Of a stretch of 22,290 nucleotides of DNA, positions 8,491 to 16,164 are shown in pieces. The notes beneath the pieces are model-generated. The model was not told the DNA's origin, made no database searches, and saw only the letters and a program-made list of their open reading frames with translations. The first letter of the stretch is position 1. Every line of letters begins with the position of its first letter. A program made the position numbers and the translations under genes. The DNA is from an uncultured Lachnobacterium sp. (GTDB taxonomy: Bacteria > Bacillota > Clostridia > Lachnospirales > Lachnospiraceae). The stretch lies in NCBI GenBank assembly GCA_937889225.1, contig CALAST010000043.1, forward strand, positions 1 to 22,290, in the 5' to 3' direction.

Positions 8491-9537
8491 TTATCGAAGC
8501 TGTCTTGCAATTCGTCTGCAAATATCTACAAGCTCAGCATTAAATTTCCTGCCTGCGTCTGCTTCTATTATCCTTAATGCATCTTCTCTATCAAATGCAC
8601 CACGGAACGAACGCTTTTCTGTAAGTGCACAATAGTTCCCCACTAATGCTACAATTTGAGCTGCAAGCGGAATTTCATTTTCTTTCTTCCCATATGGATA
8701 TCCGCTTCCATCCCAATTTTCGTGATGATACAATGCAATTTCCTGTGACATTGCAAGAAAATCATTGTAATCATTATCGGTTTTAATATCTTCTAATATC
8801 TGTGAACCAATAATTGTATGCTTTTGCATCATGACCGATTCTTCTTCTGTAAGACGGGATTTTTTCTGCAATATTTCCAGAGAAATTCCCACATTCCCTA
8901 AATCACAAAGAGGAGCTGCTATTTCAATCGTTTCCACAAAGGTATCGGATACCAAATGCTCAAACTTTGGAGAAAGCTGCATCGCCTGTGCCAAAATCTT
9001 GCAATTATACTGTAAGCGTTCCATATGGTCTTCATCATAACTGGCATTTTTGCGTGCTACCATCAACAAAGCATATAGTATCTTTTTCTTTTCTTCTTCA
9101 ATTTGTTTCAACTGCTCAACGACTGTAACCTGTAATTTTCTGTTATGCTCTAAAACACTACGGTTATTTTCCGAAAGTTTTAAATGTGTGCCTACCCTTG
9201 CCCTTACTACCTCCGGTATAAATGGCTTGGAAATGTAATCTGCACCTCCTACTTCAAATCCCTTTAAAACATCCTGTGGGTCATCATAAGCCGAAATAAA
9301 TATAATCGGAATATTACGTGTACACACATCCTCTTTCAAGATACTGCATAACTCATATCCATCCATTTCCGGCATGGAAATATCCAAAAGAATCAAATCC
9401 GGTAGAATACGGTCTAGTATCCGAAGTGTCTGCTTTCCACTTTCTGCCAGAACCGGCTGATATCCCATATCTTCTATAATATTTTTCAACGCAAAACGAT
9501 TTGCTTCAATATCGTCTACTATTAATACTCGCAACAT
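8491..9537 (-). CDS. Response regulator with receiver and degenerate HD-GYP domain
   Basis: 348 aa. The N-terminal receiver (1-120) is intact: DD (8-9), Asp52 in LLDISMPEMDG, Ser82, Lys104. A coiled linker (about 121-155) leads to an HD-GYP domain (about 156-345). HD-GYP enzymes hydrolyse cyclic di-GMP with a two- or three-metal centre. Here YHHENWDGSGYP (270-281) and MQKHTIIG (His240) are kept, but the namesake HD is Cys211-Asp212 in APLCDLGNVGI (usual LHDIGKIGI), and the Asp normally in VADVFDALT is Gly300 (VALVGNYCALT). Two expected metal ligands and the conserved Lys are therefore missing, and phosphodiesterase activity is doubtful; it may bind c-di-GMP or a partner instead. GGGAGG precedes the start, which overlaps the end of the upstream kinase gene by 16 bases, implying translational coupling and a cognate pair. 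Confidence 0.9.
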   Translation of the reverse strand: MLRVLIVDDIEANRFALKNIIEDMGYQPVLAESGKQTLRILDRILPDLILLDISMPEMDGYELCSILKEDVCTRNIPIIFISAYDDPQDVLKGFEVGGADYISKPFIPEVVRARVGTHLKLSENNRSVLEHNRKLQVTVVEQLKQIEEEKKKILYALLMVARKNASYDEDHMERLQYNCKILAQAMQLSPKFEHLVSDTFVETIEIAAPLCDLGNVGISLEILQKKSRLTEEESVMMQKHTIIGSQILEDIKTDNDYNDFLAMSQEIALYHHENWDGSGYPYGKKENEIPLAAQIVALVGNYCALTEKRSFRGAFDREDALRIIEADAGRKFNAELVDICRRIARQLR

Positions 9538-10958
9538 AGGTCCTCCCGAATTCGCTTGCTTACTATTTCGAATAGAGCAATTACCGTATCATACTCTGCA
9601 TTTTGAACTGCCATCTTCAAACGCAGTACATTGCTTCTTATCTCTTGCGGTGCATTTGTGGTAAGCTGTCTTATCGCATTAATAAAACTCTCCGCTTTTT
9701 CCCAGTTATCCATTTCTACCGCTAATATTAGTTTGGACATATTTTTCTCCAATGCTTCGCGATTCTTTGGACTTCCAAATGCGTGAAGTGCTGCTTCTTC
9801 TGCACTCAATTGTTCGGATGCCTGATGCAAATATGCATGAATATCTATTACATTTGGGTTCTTCTTGATTTCTTCTTCCGGCAATTCTATCCATATCGAA
9901 AAAGAAAACATCGAACCTTTGTTATATTCACTTTCCACACCAATGTGCCCATGCATCATCTCTACAAGCTGCTTGCTGATATTTAAGCCCAGACCTGTTC
10001 CACCATATTTTCTGGTAATCGAAGCATCCACCTGAGAAAAACTCTTAAATAATTTATCTAAATCTTCTTTTGCAATACCAATCCCCGTATCTTTTATAAT
10101 AAAAAAGATTTCTGCTTTGTTTAGCGTTTGTGCCGTTTTAACTACTTCTACTGCAATTTTTCCTACTGCGGTAAACTTTGCAGCATTGGAAAGCAGATTA
10201 TTTAACACCTGTACAATACGAAGCTCATCGCCAATCACATAAGTTGGCACTTCCGGAGAAATCGTAACAAAAAACTCCAGACCTTTTTCCGTAATCAGAT
10301 ATGTATGATTTGCCTTTACATAATCAATCATTTTTCGGAAATCAAATTTCCTCTTTTCCAATGTAAAACGCCCTGCCTCCAACTTGGAGAAATCCAATAT
10401 ATTGTTGATAATGGCATTCATATCCGTACAGCCACGTTCCATTAGCCCTAATACCTTGCGGCATTCTTCACTTTCGACTCTTTTCAAAAGTTCTTTCGTA
10501 TTGCCCAATATTCCATTTACAGGCGTTCGAAGCTCATGTGTTACATTTGCGACAAATTCTGATTTTATTTTTAGGGCACTTTCTGCTTCTTTCTCTACTT
10601 CTTCTATTTTTTTCTCCAAAAAACGTTTTAGCGTAATGTCTCTCATAAGGCAAATATACTGTTCATTCTCTTGCAAAACAGAAAATATGGCAGTTACCGG
10701 AAAACAAGTCCTGTTTCTCCGATATGCCATAATATCATTTTCTTTGCCATCAAATTCAATGATATTTTCCTGTTCATACTCATCCGAAAATGCTTTCGGA
10801 AAAATATCTTTTATAGATGTGGATAACATATCCTTTTCATATTTCAATCTTTCCATTGCAGACCTATTTGCATAAACAATCATACCTCCTGCATCAAATA
10901 CAAGCACCATTTCCTGCATATGCTCAAATACATAGTCTGAAAGTCTATTTGCTCCCAT
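9522..10958 (-). CDS. Soluble PAS histidine kinase with His-less HPt-like C-terminal domain
   Basis: 478 aa without membrane segments, so it is predicted cytoplasmic. A PAS domain (about 8-110, FDAGGMIVYANRSAMERL to MRDITLKR) is followed by a coil, HisKA with FVANVTHELRTPVNGI (His141) and HATPase_c with NLLSNAAKF (254-262), DTGIGI (290-295), and GGTGLGL (319-325). The last 85 residues are helical. The stretch WEKAESFINAIRQL (419-432) resembles an HPt active helix, but the phospho-histidine position is Asn427, so it looks like an HPt that can dock a receiver without accepting phosphate. It begins 3 bp after the mscL stop, with AGGAG overlapping the mscL end, and overlaps the REC-HD-GYP gene, its likely partner. 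PAS ligand unknown. Confidence 0.9.
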   Translation of the reverse strand: MGANRLSDYVFEHMQEMVLVFDAGGMIVYANRSAMERLKYEKDMLSTSIKDIFPKAFSDEYEQENIIEFDGKENDIMAYRRNRTCFPVTAIFSVLQENEQYICLMRDITLKRFLEKKIEEVEKEAESALKIKSEFVANVTHELRTPVNGILGNTKELLKRVESEECRKVLGLMERGCTDMNAIINNILDFSKLEAGRFTLEKRKFDFRKMIDYVKANHTYLITEKGLEFFVTISPEVPTYVIGDELRIVQVLNNLLSNAAKFTAVGKIAVEVVKTAQTLNKAEIFFIIKDTGIGIAKEDLDKLFKSFSQVDASITRKYGGTGLGLNISKQLVEMMHGHIGVESEYNKGSMFSFSIWIELPEEEIKKNPNVIDIHAYLHQASEQLSAEEAALHAFGSPKNREALEKNMSKLILAVEMDNWEKAESFINAIRQLTTNAPQEIRSNVLRLKMAVQNAEYDTVIALFEIVSKRIREDLCCEY

Positions 10959-10961
10959 TAC

Positions 10962-11396
10962 CTAAACTCCTAAATCAGACGTACAATGCGGACATTTTAC
11001 TGCTCCTATTGCAATTGTACTCTTGCAATACGGACATTCCTTTGTTGTAGGTACTTCCGGCTTTGGTTCTTCTTTTTTAGTAAATCTTTCATTTAATACA
11101 TTCATACCTTTGACAATGCAAAAAATCACAAATGCCGTAATTAGGAAATTCAATACCGCTGTAATAAAATTTCCATACATTAAAACAGGAGCTGTTTCGC
11201 TACTTCCCAAAGTTATGGTCAAATGCGAAAAATCCATACCGCCAAAAATACCTAAAATCGGAGTTAAAATATCTTTATTCAATGAGGTTACGATGGACGT
11301 AAATGCACCACCTACGATAACACCGACTGCCATGTCCATCACGTTACCACGCATAATAAATTTTTTAAACTCTGCTACAAAACCTTTATCTTTCAT
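10962..11396 (-). CDS. mscL: Large-conductance mechanosensitive channel with C-terminal zinc ribbon
   Basis: 144 aa. MscL opens under high membrane tension and releases solutes during osmotic downshock. The N-terminal helix and first membrane segment match the family (FKKFIMRGNVMDMAVGVIVG, 10-29), with TM2 at about 75-97. The usual cytoplasmic helix is replaced or extended by a proline/glutamate linker and CPYC (121-124) ... CPHC (135-138), a four-cysteine zinc-ribbon pattern. GGAGG lies 11 bases before ATG 11396, slightly long spacing. A promoter-like TTGACG element lies 80 bp upstream and the preceding ABC operon ends in a terminator, so this is probably the first gene of the kinase operon; the next gene begins 3 bp after its stop. 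Confidence 0.95.
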   Translation of the reverse strand: MKDKGFVAEFKKFIMRGNVMDMAVGVIVGGAFTSIVTSLNKDILTPILGIFGGMDFSHLTITLGSSETAPVLMYGNFITAVLNFLITAFVIFCIVKGMNVLNERFTKKEEPKPEVPTTKECPYCKSTIAIGAVKCPHCTSDLGV

Positions 11397-11454
11397 TACT
11401 TTTTAAACCTCCATCTTACGTTTAAATATGTCATTTTATTGTAACACACAATTT

Positions 11455-11483
11455 ACAATATATAAATTACTTTTTTTCGTCAA
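11455..11483 (-). promoter_or_regulatory. Probable SigA-type promoter for the mscL-kinase operon
   Basis: Minus-strand TTGACG (11478-11483) is followed after 17 bases by TATTGT (11455-11460), or after 15 bases by TATATT (11457-11462). The region is very AT-rich. It lies between the ABC operon terminator and mscL, leaving a leader of about 50-60 bases. Confidence 0.5.
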
Positions 11484-11530
11484 GTGAATATTCAAAAGTT
11501 AATTTTGGTTAAATATAATTTTTCTCTCCC

Positions 11531-11571
11531 ATATAAAAAGGACTGCCACAAAATATTCGTAACAATCCTTT
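11531..11571 (-). terminator. Intrinsic terminator of the ABC importer operon
   Basis: On the minus strand AAAGGATTGTTAC and GTGGCAGTCCTTT pair over 13 positions (three G-T wobbles) around a 9-base loop (11537-11571) and run into TTTTTAT. It begins 14 bp after the ATPase stop codon. Confidence 0.8.
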
Positions 11572-11584
11572 CCATTCTTTTTCT

Positions 11585-12379
11585 TTATCCCAGCAAAGCC
11601 TTATCGGAAGCAAACTGCTGTCCGCTTACTTCTTCAAATTTCAAAAGTAAATCTTCTACTGTTAATTTTTTCTTTTCTTCCGGTCCAATATCTAAAATAA
11701 TTTTACCTTCATGCATCATAATCAGACGATTGCCATGTGTGATGGCGTCTTTCATATTATGGGTAATCATCAAAGTTGTCAAATTATTTTCGGATACGAT
11801 TTTATCCGTAAGTTCTAATACCTTTGCTGCTGTTTTTGGGTCTAACGCTGCAGTATGCTCATCTAAAAGCAATAGCTTTGGCTTTTGTAAGGTTGCCATA
11901 AGAAGCGTAAGTGCCTGACGCTGTCCGCCGGACAACAAACCTACTTTAGAAGTCATACGGTTTTCCAACCCCAAATCAAGCATTTGCAAAGCCTTATAGT
12001 ATTCTTCCTTTTCTGCATTTGTGATTCCCCAACGTAAGGTACGTTTTTTGCCACGACGAGCTGCCAATGCTAAATTTTCATCAATCTGCATGGTAGCTGT
12101 CGTTCCTGTCATCGGGTCTTGGAATACACGACCTAAATATTTTGCTCTTTTATATTCCGGCAAACCGGTAACATCTACATTATCAATAATAATCGAACCT
12201 TCATCTATCGGCCACACACCTGCAATTGCATTTAAAGTAGTGGATTTTCCTGCTCCATTTCCACCGATAACTGTAACAAAATCGCCTTCGTTTAATTTGA
12301 GGTCTACGCCATTTAGTGCTACTTTTTCATTGATTGTTCCTAAATTAAAGGTCTTATGAATATTTCTTAACTCTAACAT
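11585..12379 (-). CDS. ABC transporter ATP-binding protein
   Basis: 264 aa. Walker A GGNGAGKST (39-47), Q-loop VFQDP, signature LSGGQRQ, Walker B LLLLDEH and the switch His in MITHNM are all present, so it should be an active ATPase that powers the neighbouring permease. AGGAGG 8 bases before ATG 12379 overlaps the last codons of the permease gene, with only 3 bp between stop and start. The ATPase-permease-lipoprotein set is the type found in the TrpXYZ-like group of Firmicutes importers (PF04392 binding protein). The substrate of this copy is not shown by the sequence. Confidence 0.93.
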   Translation of the reverse strand: MLELRNIHKTFNLGTINEKVALNGVDLKLNEGDFVTVIGGNGAGKSTTLNAIAGVWPIDEGSIIIDNVDVTGLPEYKRAKYLGRVFQDPMTGTTATMQIDENLALAARRGKKRTLRWGITNAEKEEYYKALQMLDLGLENRMTSKVGLLSGGQRQALTLLMATLQKPKLLLLDEHTAALDPKTAAKVLELTDKIVSENNLTTLMITHNMKDAITHGNRLIMMHEGKIILDIGPEEKKKLTVEDLLLKFEEVSGQQFASDKALLG

Positions 12380-12382
12380 ATC

Positions 12383-13351
12383 TTAGACCTCCTGTGCTTC
12401 TTTCTTAATTGTTGCCGCACTACGTTTTCCTGCCATCTTAAATGAATTTTTCTGTCCTGCACGAATATGTGGTACTGCAAGGAATATTGCTACAATGACA
12501 GAAGTAAATAACTTCATATCATTTGGATTCATCTTGAGCCAAATTACGAAACCAATTACCACATAATATGCAATTGCTCCAACTACAACAAATACGAGTT
12601 TTAACGCAAAATTTGCACGTTTTCCTAAAATCGCATCACAGAACACTTCACCAATAATGATAGCGGCAAGACCGATAACAATCGCACCACGTCCCATATT
12701 GACATCTGCAAATCCTTGAAACTGTGATAACAACCCACCTGACATCGCAACTAATCCATTGCCAAGACAAAGTGCAATCAGTTTCATATTGTCATTATTG
12801 ATACCCTGTGCTTTGCTCATTGCAGGATTGCATCCGGTTGCACGAATTGCAGAACCTTGCTCTGTACCAAAATACCAATATAATAAAACAATTAAAATAA
12901 TACAAAAAATAGCGGCCGCCACAATTGCAGCTGTAATATTTCTGGAAGATAAAATCAAATCAAATTTATCTACACTTAATGCTTTGTTTGACCCACCCAA
13001 AATACGCAAATTAATGGAAAACAATGCAATCTGTGTCAAAATTCCGGCAAGAATTGGCGGAATCCCAAGTTTTGTATGTAAAAGTCCCGTACAAAGACCT
13101 GTCGCAACACCTGCTAATGTCGCTACAAACAATGCCACCCAAATGCTATATCCATTCACGGTAAGCATAACGGTAACTGCTCCGCCTGTTGCTAAAGAAC
13201 CATCTACCGTAAGGTCTGAAAATTCCAAAAGACGGAATGTAATGTAAAGTCCAAGTGCCATTACACCCCAAACTAAACCTTGTGCTATATTAGACGGCAG
13301 CGCGTTAAAAAACGCTGCCGGGTTTAATGTAGCAAAGTAACTTAAAAACAT
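12383..13351 (-). CDS. ABC transporter permease (branched-chain/TrpY-like type)
   Basis: 322 aa with about eight to nine hydrophobic helices, matching the BPD_transp_2 type of permease, in which one protein probably forms a homodimeric channel. Characteristic stretches are GLVWGVMALGLYITFRLLEF (26-45), which opens the fold, and the family-like FSDLTVDGSLATGGAV. AGAGGTAG at the end of the lipoprotein gene serves as ribosome site; the gap is 12 bp. It is positioned between the binding lipoprotein and the ATPase, as expected for a single importer operon. Confidence 0.92.
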   Translation of the reverse strand: MFLSYFATLNPAAFFNALPSNIAQGLVWGVMALGLYITFRLLEFSDLTVDGSLATGGAVTVMLTVNGYSIWVALFVATLAGVATGLCTGLLHTKLGIPPILAGILTQIALFSINLRILGGSNKALSVDKFDLILSSRNITAAIVAAAIFCIILIVLLYWYFGTEQGSAIRATGCNPAMSKAQGINNDNMKLIALCLGNGLVAMSGGLLSQFQGFADVNMGRGAIVIGLAAIIIGEVFCDAILGKRANFALKLVFVVVGAIAYYVVIGFVIWLKMNPNDMKLFTSVIVAIFLAVPHIRAGQKNSFKMAGKRSAATIKKEAQEV

Positions 13352-13363
13352 CTTAAACTACCT

Positions 13364-14338
13364 CTATTCTTCTGTTTCAATTGCTGTATAGCTGTCCGGA
13401 ATTGGAACTTCAAGCTCTGTTGCATTTGTTACATTGTATTTTTTTGTAACTTCCGGAGCTGATTTTACTTCCATTTTTGCAGGGTCTGCACCGTTTACAA
13501 GAATATCATATGCCATTTCACCTGCAATATATCCGATTTCATAATAGTCAATAGAAAGTGTTGCAACACCACATCCGGAACAGATGCCTTCTTCACCTGC
13601 AAAGATTGGAACACCTGCTGTAAGTGCTACGTTGTTAATTGCTTCTGTACAATCTGCTGCACTATTATCTGTTGGAATATAGATAACATCACTTCCATCA
13701 CATGCACTCTGTGTAATCTGTGCTACATCGTTTGTATCAGAGAATTTGTATTCTGTACAGGTATATCCCATATCTGCTAAGTAGCCTCTAATTACATCTG
13801 ACTGATACTGGCTGTTTGGTTCTGCAGAACAGAATAAAATACCAATATTTTTTGCATCCGGGAATAATTCCTGAATACATTTTGCCTGCTCATCAAGTGG
13901 TGCAAGGTCTGTTGTACCGGAAACATTCTTTCCGCTTACACCAGTCCATTCATCCATACCTAATGCTGTTGCATAGTCTGTAATCGATGTACCTAAAATC
14001 GGAATTTCAGCTGTAGCAGATACTGCCGCCTGAAGTGCTGCTGTTGCATTTCCTAAAATTAAATCATATTCATTTGCTACAAATGTAGTGGTAATGGTAG
14101 AACAGGTATTAGAGTCACCATTTGCATACTGTACATCAATGGTAACTTCATCTCCTAATTTTTCTTCTAACGCTGCCTTAAAACCATCGGTTGCCTTATC
14201 TAATGCAGGATGCTGTACTAATTGGCAAACACCTACTGTATAACCTGTATCCGCATCTGCATCTGCCTCACCGCCACAGGCTGTCATGGAAAACATCATA
14301 ACACCTGCTAAAAGTAAAGATAAAATTTTCTTTTTCAT
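13364..14338 (-). CDS. ABC transporter substrate-binding lipoprotein (PF04392-like)
   Basis: 324 aa. A lysine start and hydrophobic core end in the lipobox SMTAC (Cys21), so the mature protein is lipid-anchored on the outer face of the membrane. The rest reads as a periplasmic-binding fold: GYTVGVCQLVQHPALDKA after the linker, then a GNATAALQAAVSATAEIPI strand-turn and IPTDNSAADCTEAI, typical of the group that includes the tryptophan/tyrosine-binding TrpX proteins. GGGAGG lies 9 bases before the ATG. It is the first gene of the importer operon. No T-box (no GGTGGNACC-type antiterminator motif) is visible upstream, so the usual marker that would identify tryptophan or tyrosine as substrate is missing. 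Confidence 0.92.
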   Translation of the reverse strand: MKKKILSLLLAGVMMFSMTACGGEADADADTGYTVGVCQLVQHPALDKATDGFKAALEEKLGDEVTIDVQYANGDSNTCSTITTTFVANEYDLILGNATAALQAAVSATAEIPILGTSITDYATALGMDEWTGVSGKNVSGTTDLAPLDEQAKCIQELFPDAKNIGILFCSAEPNSQYQSDVIRGYLADMGYTCTEYKFSDTNDVAQITQSACDGSDVIYIPTDNSAADCTEAINNVALTAGVPIFAGEEGICSGCGVATLSIDYYEIGYIAGEMAYDILVNGADPAKMEVKSAPEVTKKYNVTNATELEVPIPDSYTAIETEE

Positions 14339-14364
14339 AAAATATTCCTCCCGTAACTGTTCTT

Positions 14365-14447
14365 CCCGATTTATTCTTTATCATTCTTTTGGTTTTTCTA
14401 TCGGGTTATTTATGTATATTATAAATGTCAAAAGCCATTCCGTCCAA
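14365..14447 (-). promoter_or_regulatory. Candidate promoter and 5' hairpin of the ABC importer operon
   Basis: Minus strand: TATAAT (14418-14423), perfect -10 box, with a weak -35 TTGGAC 18 bases upstream (14442-14447). Just downstream CCCGAT (14400-14405) and ATCGGG (14365-14370) can pair around a 29-base loop at the start of the predicted transcript. The rest of the 330-bp gap holds the terminator of the chemotaxis gene and no recognisable gene or riboswitch. Confidence 0.4.
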
Positions 14448-14605
14448 TCACGAAAATTTATGGTTATTCATAAATTTAGTTATAATAGTACAATCCCACT
14501 ATTCCCAGAATATATACCCCCTCAATTAGTGTTCTACACATTTAAAGTGGGAAACTTTCTTGATTCGGCTAAATTCTTAGTTCTGATACTACTTTTACTT
14601 AATCA

Positions 14606-14658
14606 CAAAAAATCTCCTTTAAGCAGATTTCAGTTTTTACCTTTTCTGCTTAAAGGAG
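14606..14658 (-). terminator. Strong intrinsic terminator after the chemotaxis protein gene
   Basis: CTCCTTTAAGCAGA and TCTGCTTAAAGGAG form a perfect 14-bp stem with a 17-base loop (14614-14658), followed on the minus strand by ATTTTTTG. It lies 12 bp after the MCP stop codon and ends the GGDEF-hydrolase-MCP operon. Confidence 0.92.
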
Positions 14659-14670
14659 CTTATATCATTT

Positions 14671-16140
14671 CTAGGATTCTGCTGTCTCTTTCAAATTCTG
14701 AAGCTGTGCAAATGTATCATCTACCAACCCTACAAAAGCACCCAAACTTTCTAAAGTATCGTTTACTACACCCTTACAAGTCTGTGTACTTGCAGAAACT
14801 TCTTCAGAAGCAGAGGATAATAAGGAAATACTTTCTACAATTTCACAGTTCGCATTCAATACGGATGAAACCTCTATGCTCATATTGTCCACCCCTTCCT
14901 GAAGTACAAACATGCCTTTTTCTACCTCTGTAAAACTTTCATTTACCTCAAAAACTTTTTCACGCTGCGTATTAATTGCCGCAACTGACTTTTGTATACC
15001 GGACTGTGTTTCATTTGTTACAGCCGTCAGTTGTCCAATAATTGCCGTAATCTGTTCTGTAGATACCTTGGTTTCTTCTGCCAGTTTTCGAATTTGTTCT
15101 GCTACAACTGCAAAACCGCGTCCTGCTTCCCCTGCTCTTGCAGCCTCAATTGACGCATTCAATGCAAGTAAGTTTGTTTGTGAAGAAATATTTAAAATAG
15201 ACTCCGTAATTCCGGATACTTTTTGCACATTACTTACCAATTGGTTTACAGTTTCTGAAATACGCACAATATTCTGGTCTACCAAATCCGATTGTTTCTT
15301 TAAATCATCAGCATGCACTTTGCCTTCTATGATAACTTCTTTTAATTGTTCAGTTGTATTCTTCGCATCAGCTGACAATTCATTTGTAACTTCCAATCTT
15401 TGCTGAATATGAGTTGTTTGGTCTGCTTGCAAACTTACTGCATCCGCTGTACTTTCCGAACTTTCTACAATACCATCAATTGCTTCGTTTGCAGAACCCA
15501 TAGCTTTGTAAATCTCTTTCAATCCATCTACAACTTTTGTAAAATTATGATCTAATTTCTGTACGATACTGTTAACAGTATCTGCTACCTCTTTACGATG
15601 CTCCGCTTCTTCTAAAATCACTTGTTGGTCTTCCTTACTAAAATCTACCAAAAGTGCAATTGCTTTATAAGAACCATAAATAGAAACGAAAAAACTTGCG
15701 GAAATAAGACTTGCATAATTAAAAAGCACAGGATCTCCTTTTACTGCCATCATTTTCATAACGCAGATAACAAACGCACCAATACATCCCACTCCCACAA
15801 GAATAGAATTTAAATATGTCATAAATCCAATCAATGCCGGGAATACAAGTATCATTACAATGACACCATTACCTGCAACCATAATTGCGTAAGTAACTAA
15901 AAATATAACTGCCAATAAAATCATACATAATTTTTTTTTGCCTAATGCTTTAAAAAGAATAAACGATACAACCGCAGCTGCAATATATAACCCACTTCTA
16001 AAATTCGCACCTTCCAAACCGTTTGATTTTTCAATCATTGTGTACACAAAATAACAAACAATCAAAATTGTGGTCATAACACGATTTGCCCTTAGATACT
16101 GTTCCGGTGTCAACACTTTTTTCTTTACATACTTTTCCAT
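14671..16140 (-). CDS. Methyl-accepting chemotaxis protein with a membrane-embedded sensor region
   Basis: 489 aa from ATG 16140 (GGAG 7 bases upstream; a GTG directly before it is also possible). Residues about 20-170 form roughly six membrane helices with only short loops, so there is no large external ligand domain and no obvious HAMP. A long coiled coil follows, with the highly conserved hairpin tip SSQTNLLALNASIEAARAGE (319-338) and RGFAVVAEQIRKLAEE, which contacts CheA/CheW. No CheR-tethering pentapeptide is seen at the C-terminus. No che or flagellar gene is in the window. It is the last gene of an operon with a diguanylate cyclase and a surface hydrolase, suggesting a link between motility or attachment and c-di-GMP. 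Confidence 0.93.
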   Translation of the reverse strand: MEKYVKKKVLTPEQYLRANRVMTTILIVCYFVYTMIEKSNGLEGANFRSGLYIAAAVVSFILFKALGKKKLCMILLAVIFLVTYAIMVAGNGVIVMILVFPALIGFMTYLNSILVGVGCIGAFVICVMKMMAVKGDPVLFNYASLISASFFVSIYGSYKAIALLVDFSKEDQQVILEEAEHRKEVADTVNSIVQKLDHNFTKVVDGLKEIYKAMGSANEAIDGIVESSESTADAVSLQADQTTHIQQRLEVTNELSADAKNTTEQLKEVIIEGKVHADDLKKQSDLVDQNIVRISETVNQLVSNVQKVSGITESILNISSQTNLLALNASIEAARAGEAGRGFAVVAEQIRKLAEETKVSTEQITAIIGQLTAVTNETQSGIQKSVAAINTQREKVFEVNESFTEVEKGMFVLQEGVDNMSIEVSSVLNANCEIVESISLLSSASEEVSASTQTCKGVVNDTLESLGAFVGLVDDTFAQLQNLKETAES

Positions 16141-16164
16141 CACTTATCTCCTTTGTTCCATGAT

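Noticed and set aside
10384..10875. 163-codon plus-strand open frame opposite the PAS kinase gene, and similar long plus-strand frames elsewhere
   Set aside because: Antisense shadows of well-supported genes; no ribosome site, no recognisable protein motif and low-complexity Phe/Ser/Leu-rich translations.
14395..14425. CCCGATA near the ABC operon start resembling the -10 of a SigD/Sigma-28 promoter
   Set aside because: No TAAA box at the required 15-base spacing; the perfect TATAAT next to it is a simpler explanation.
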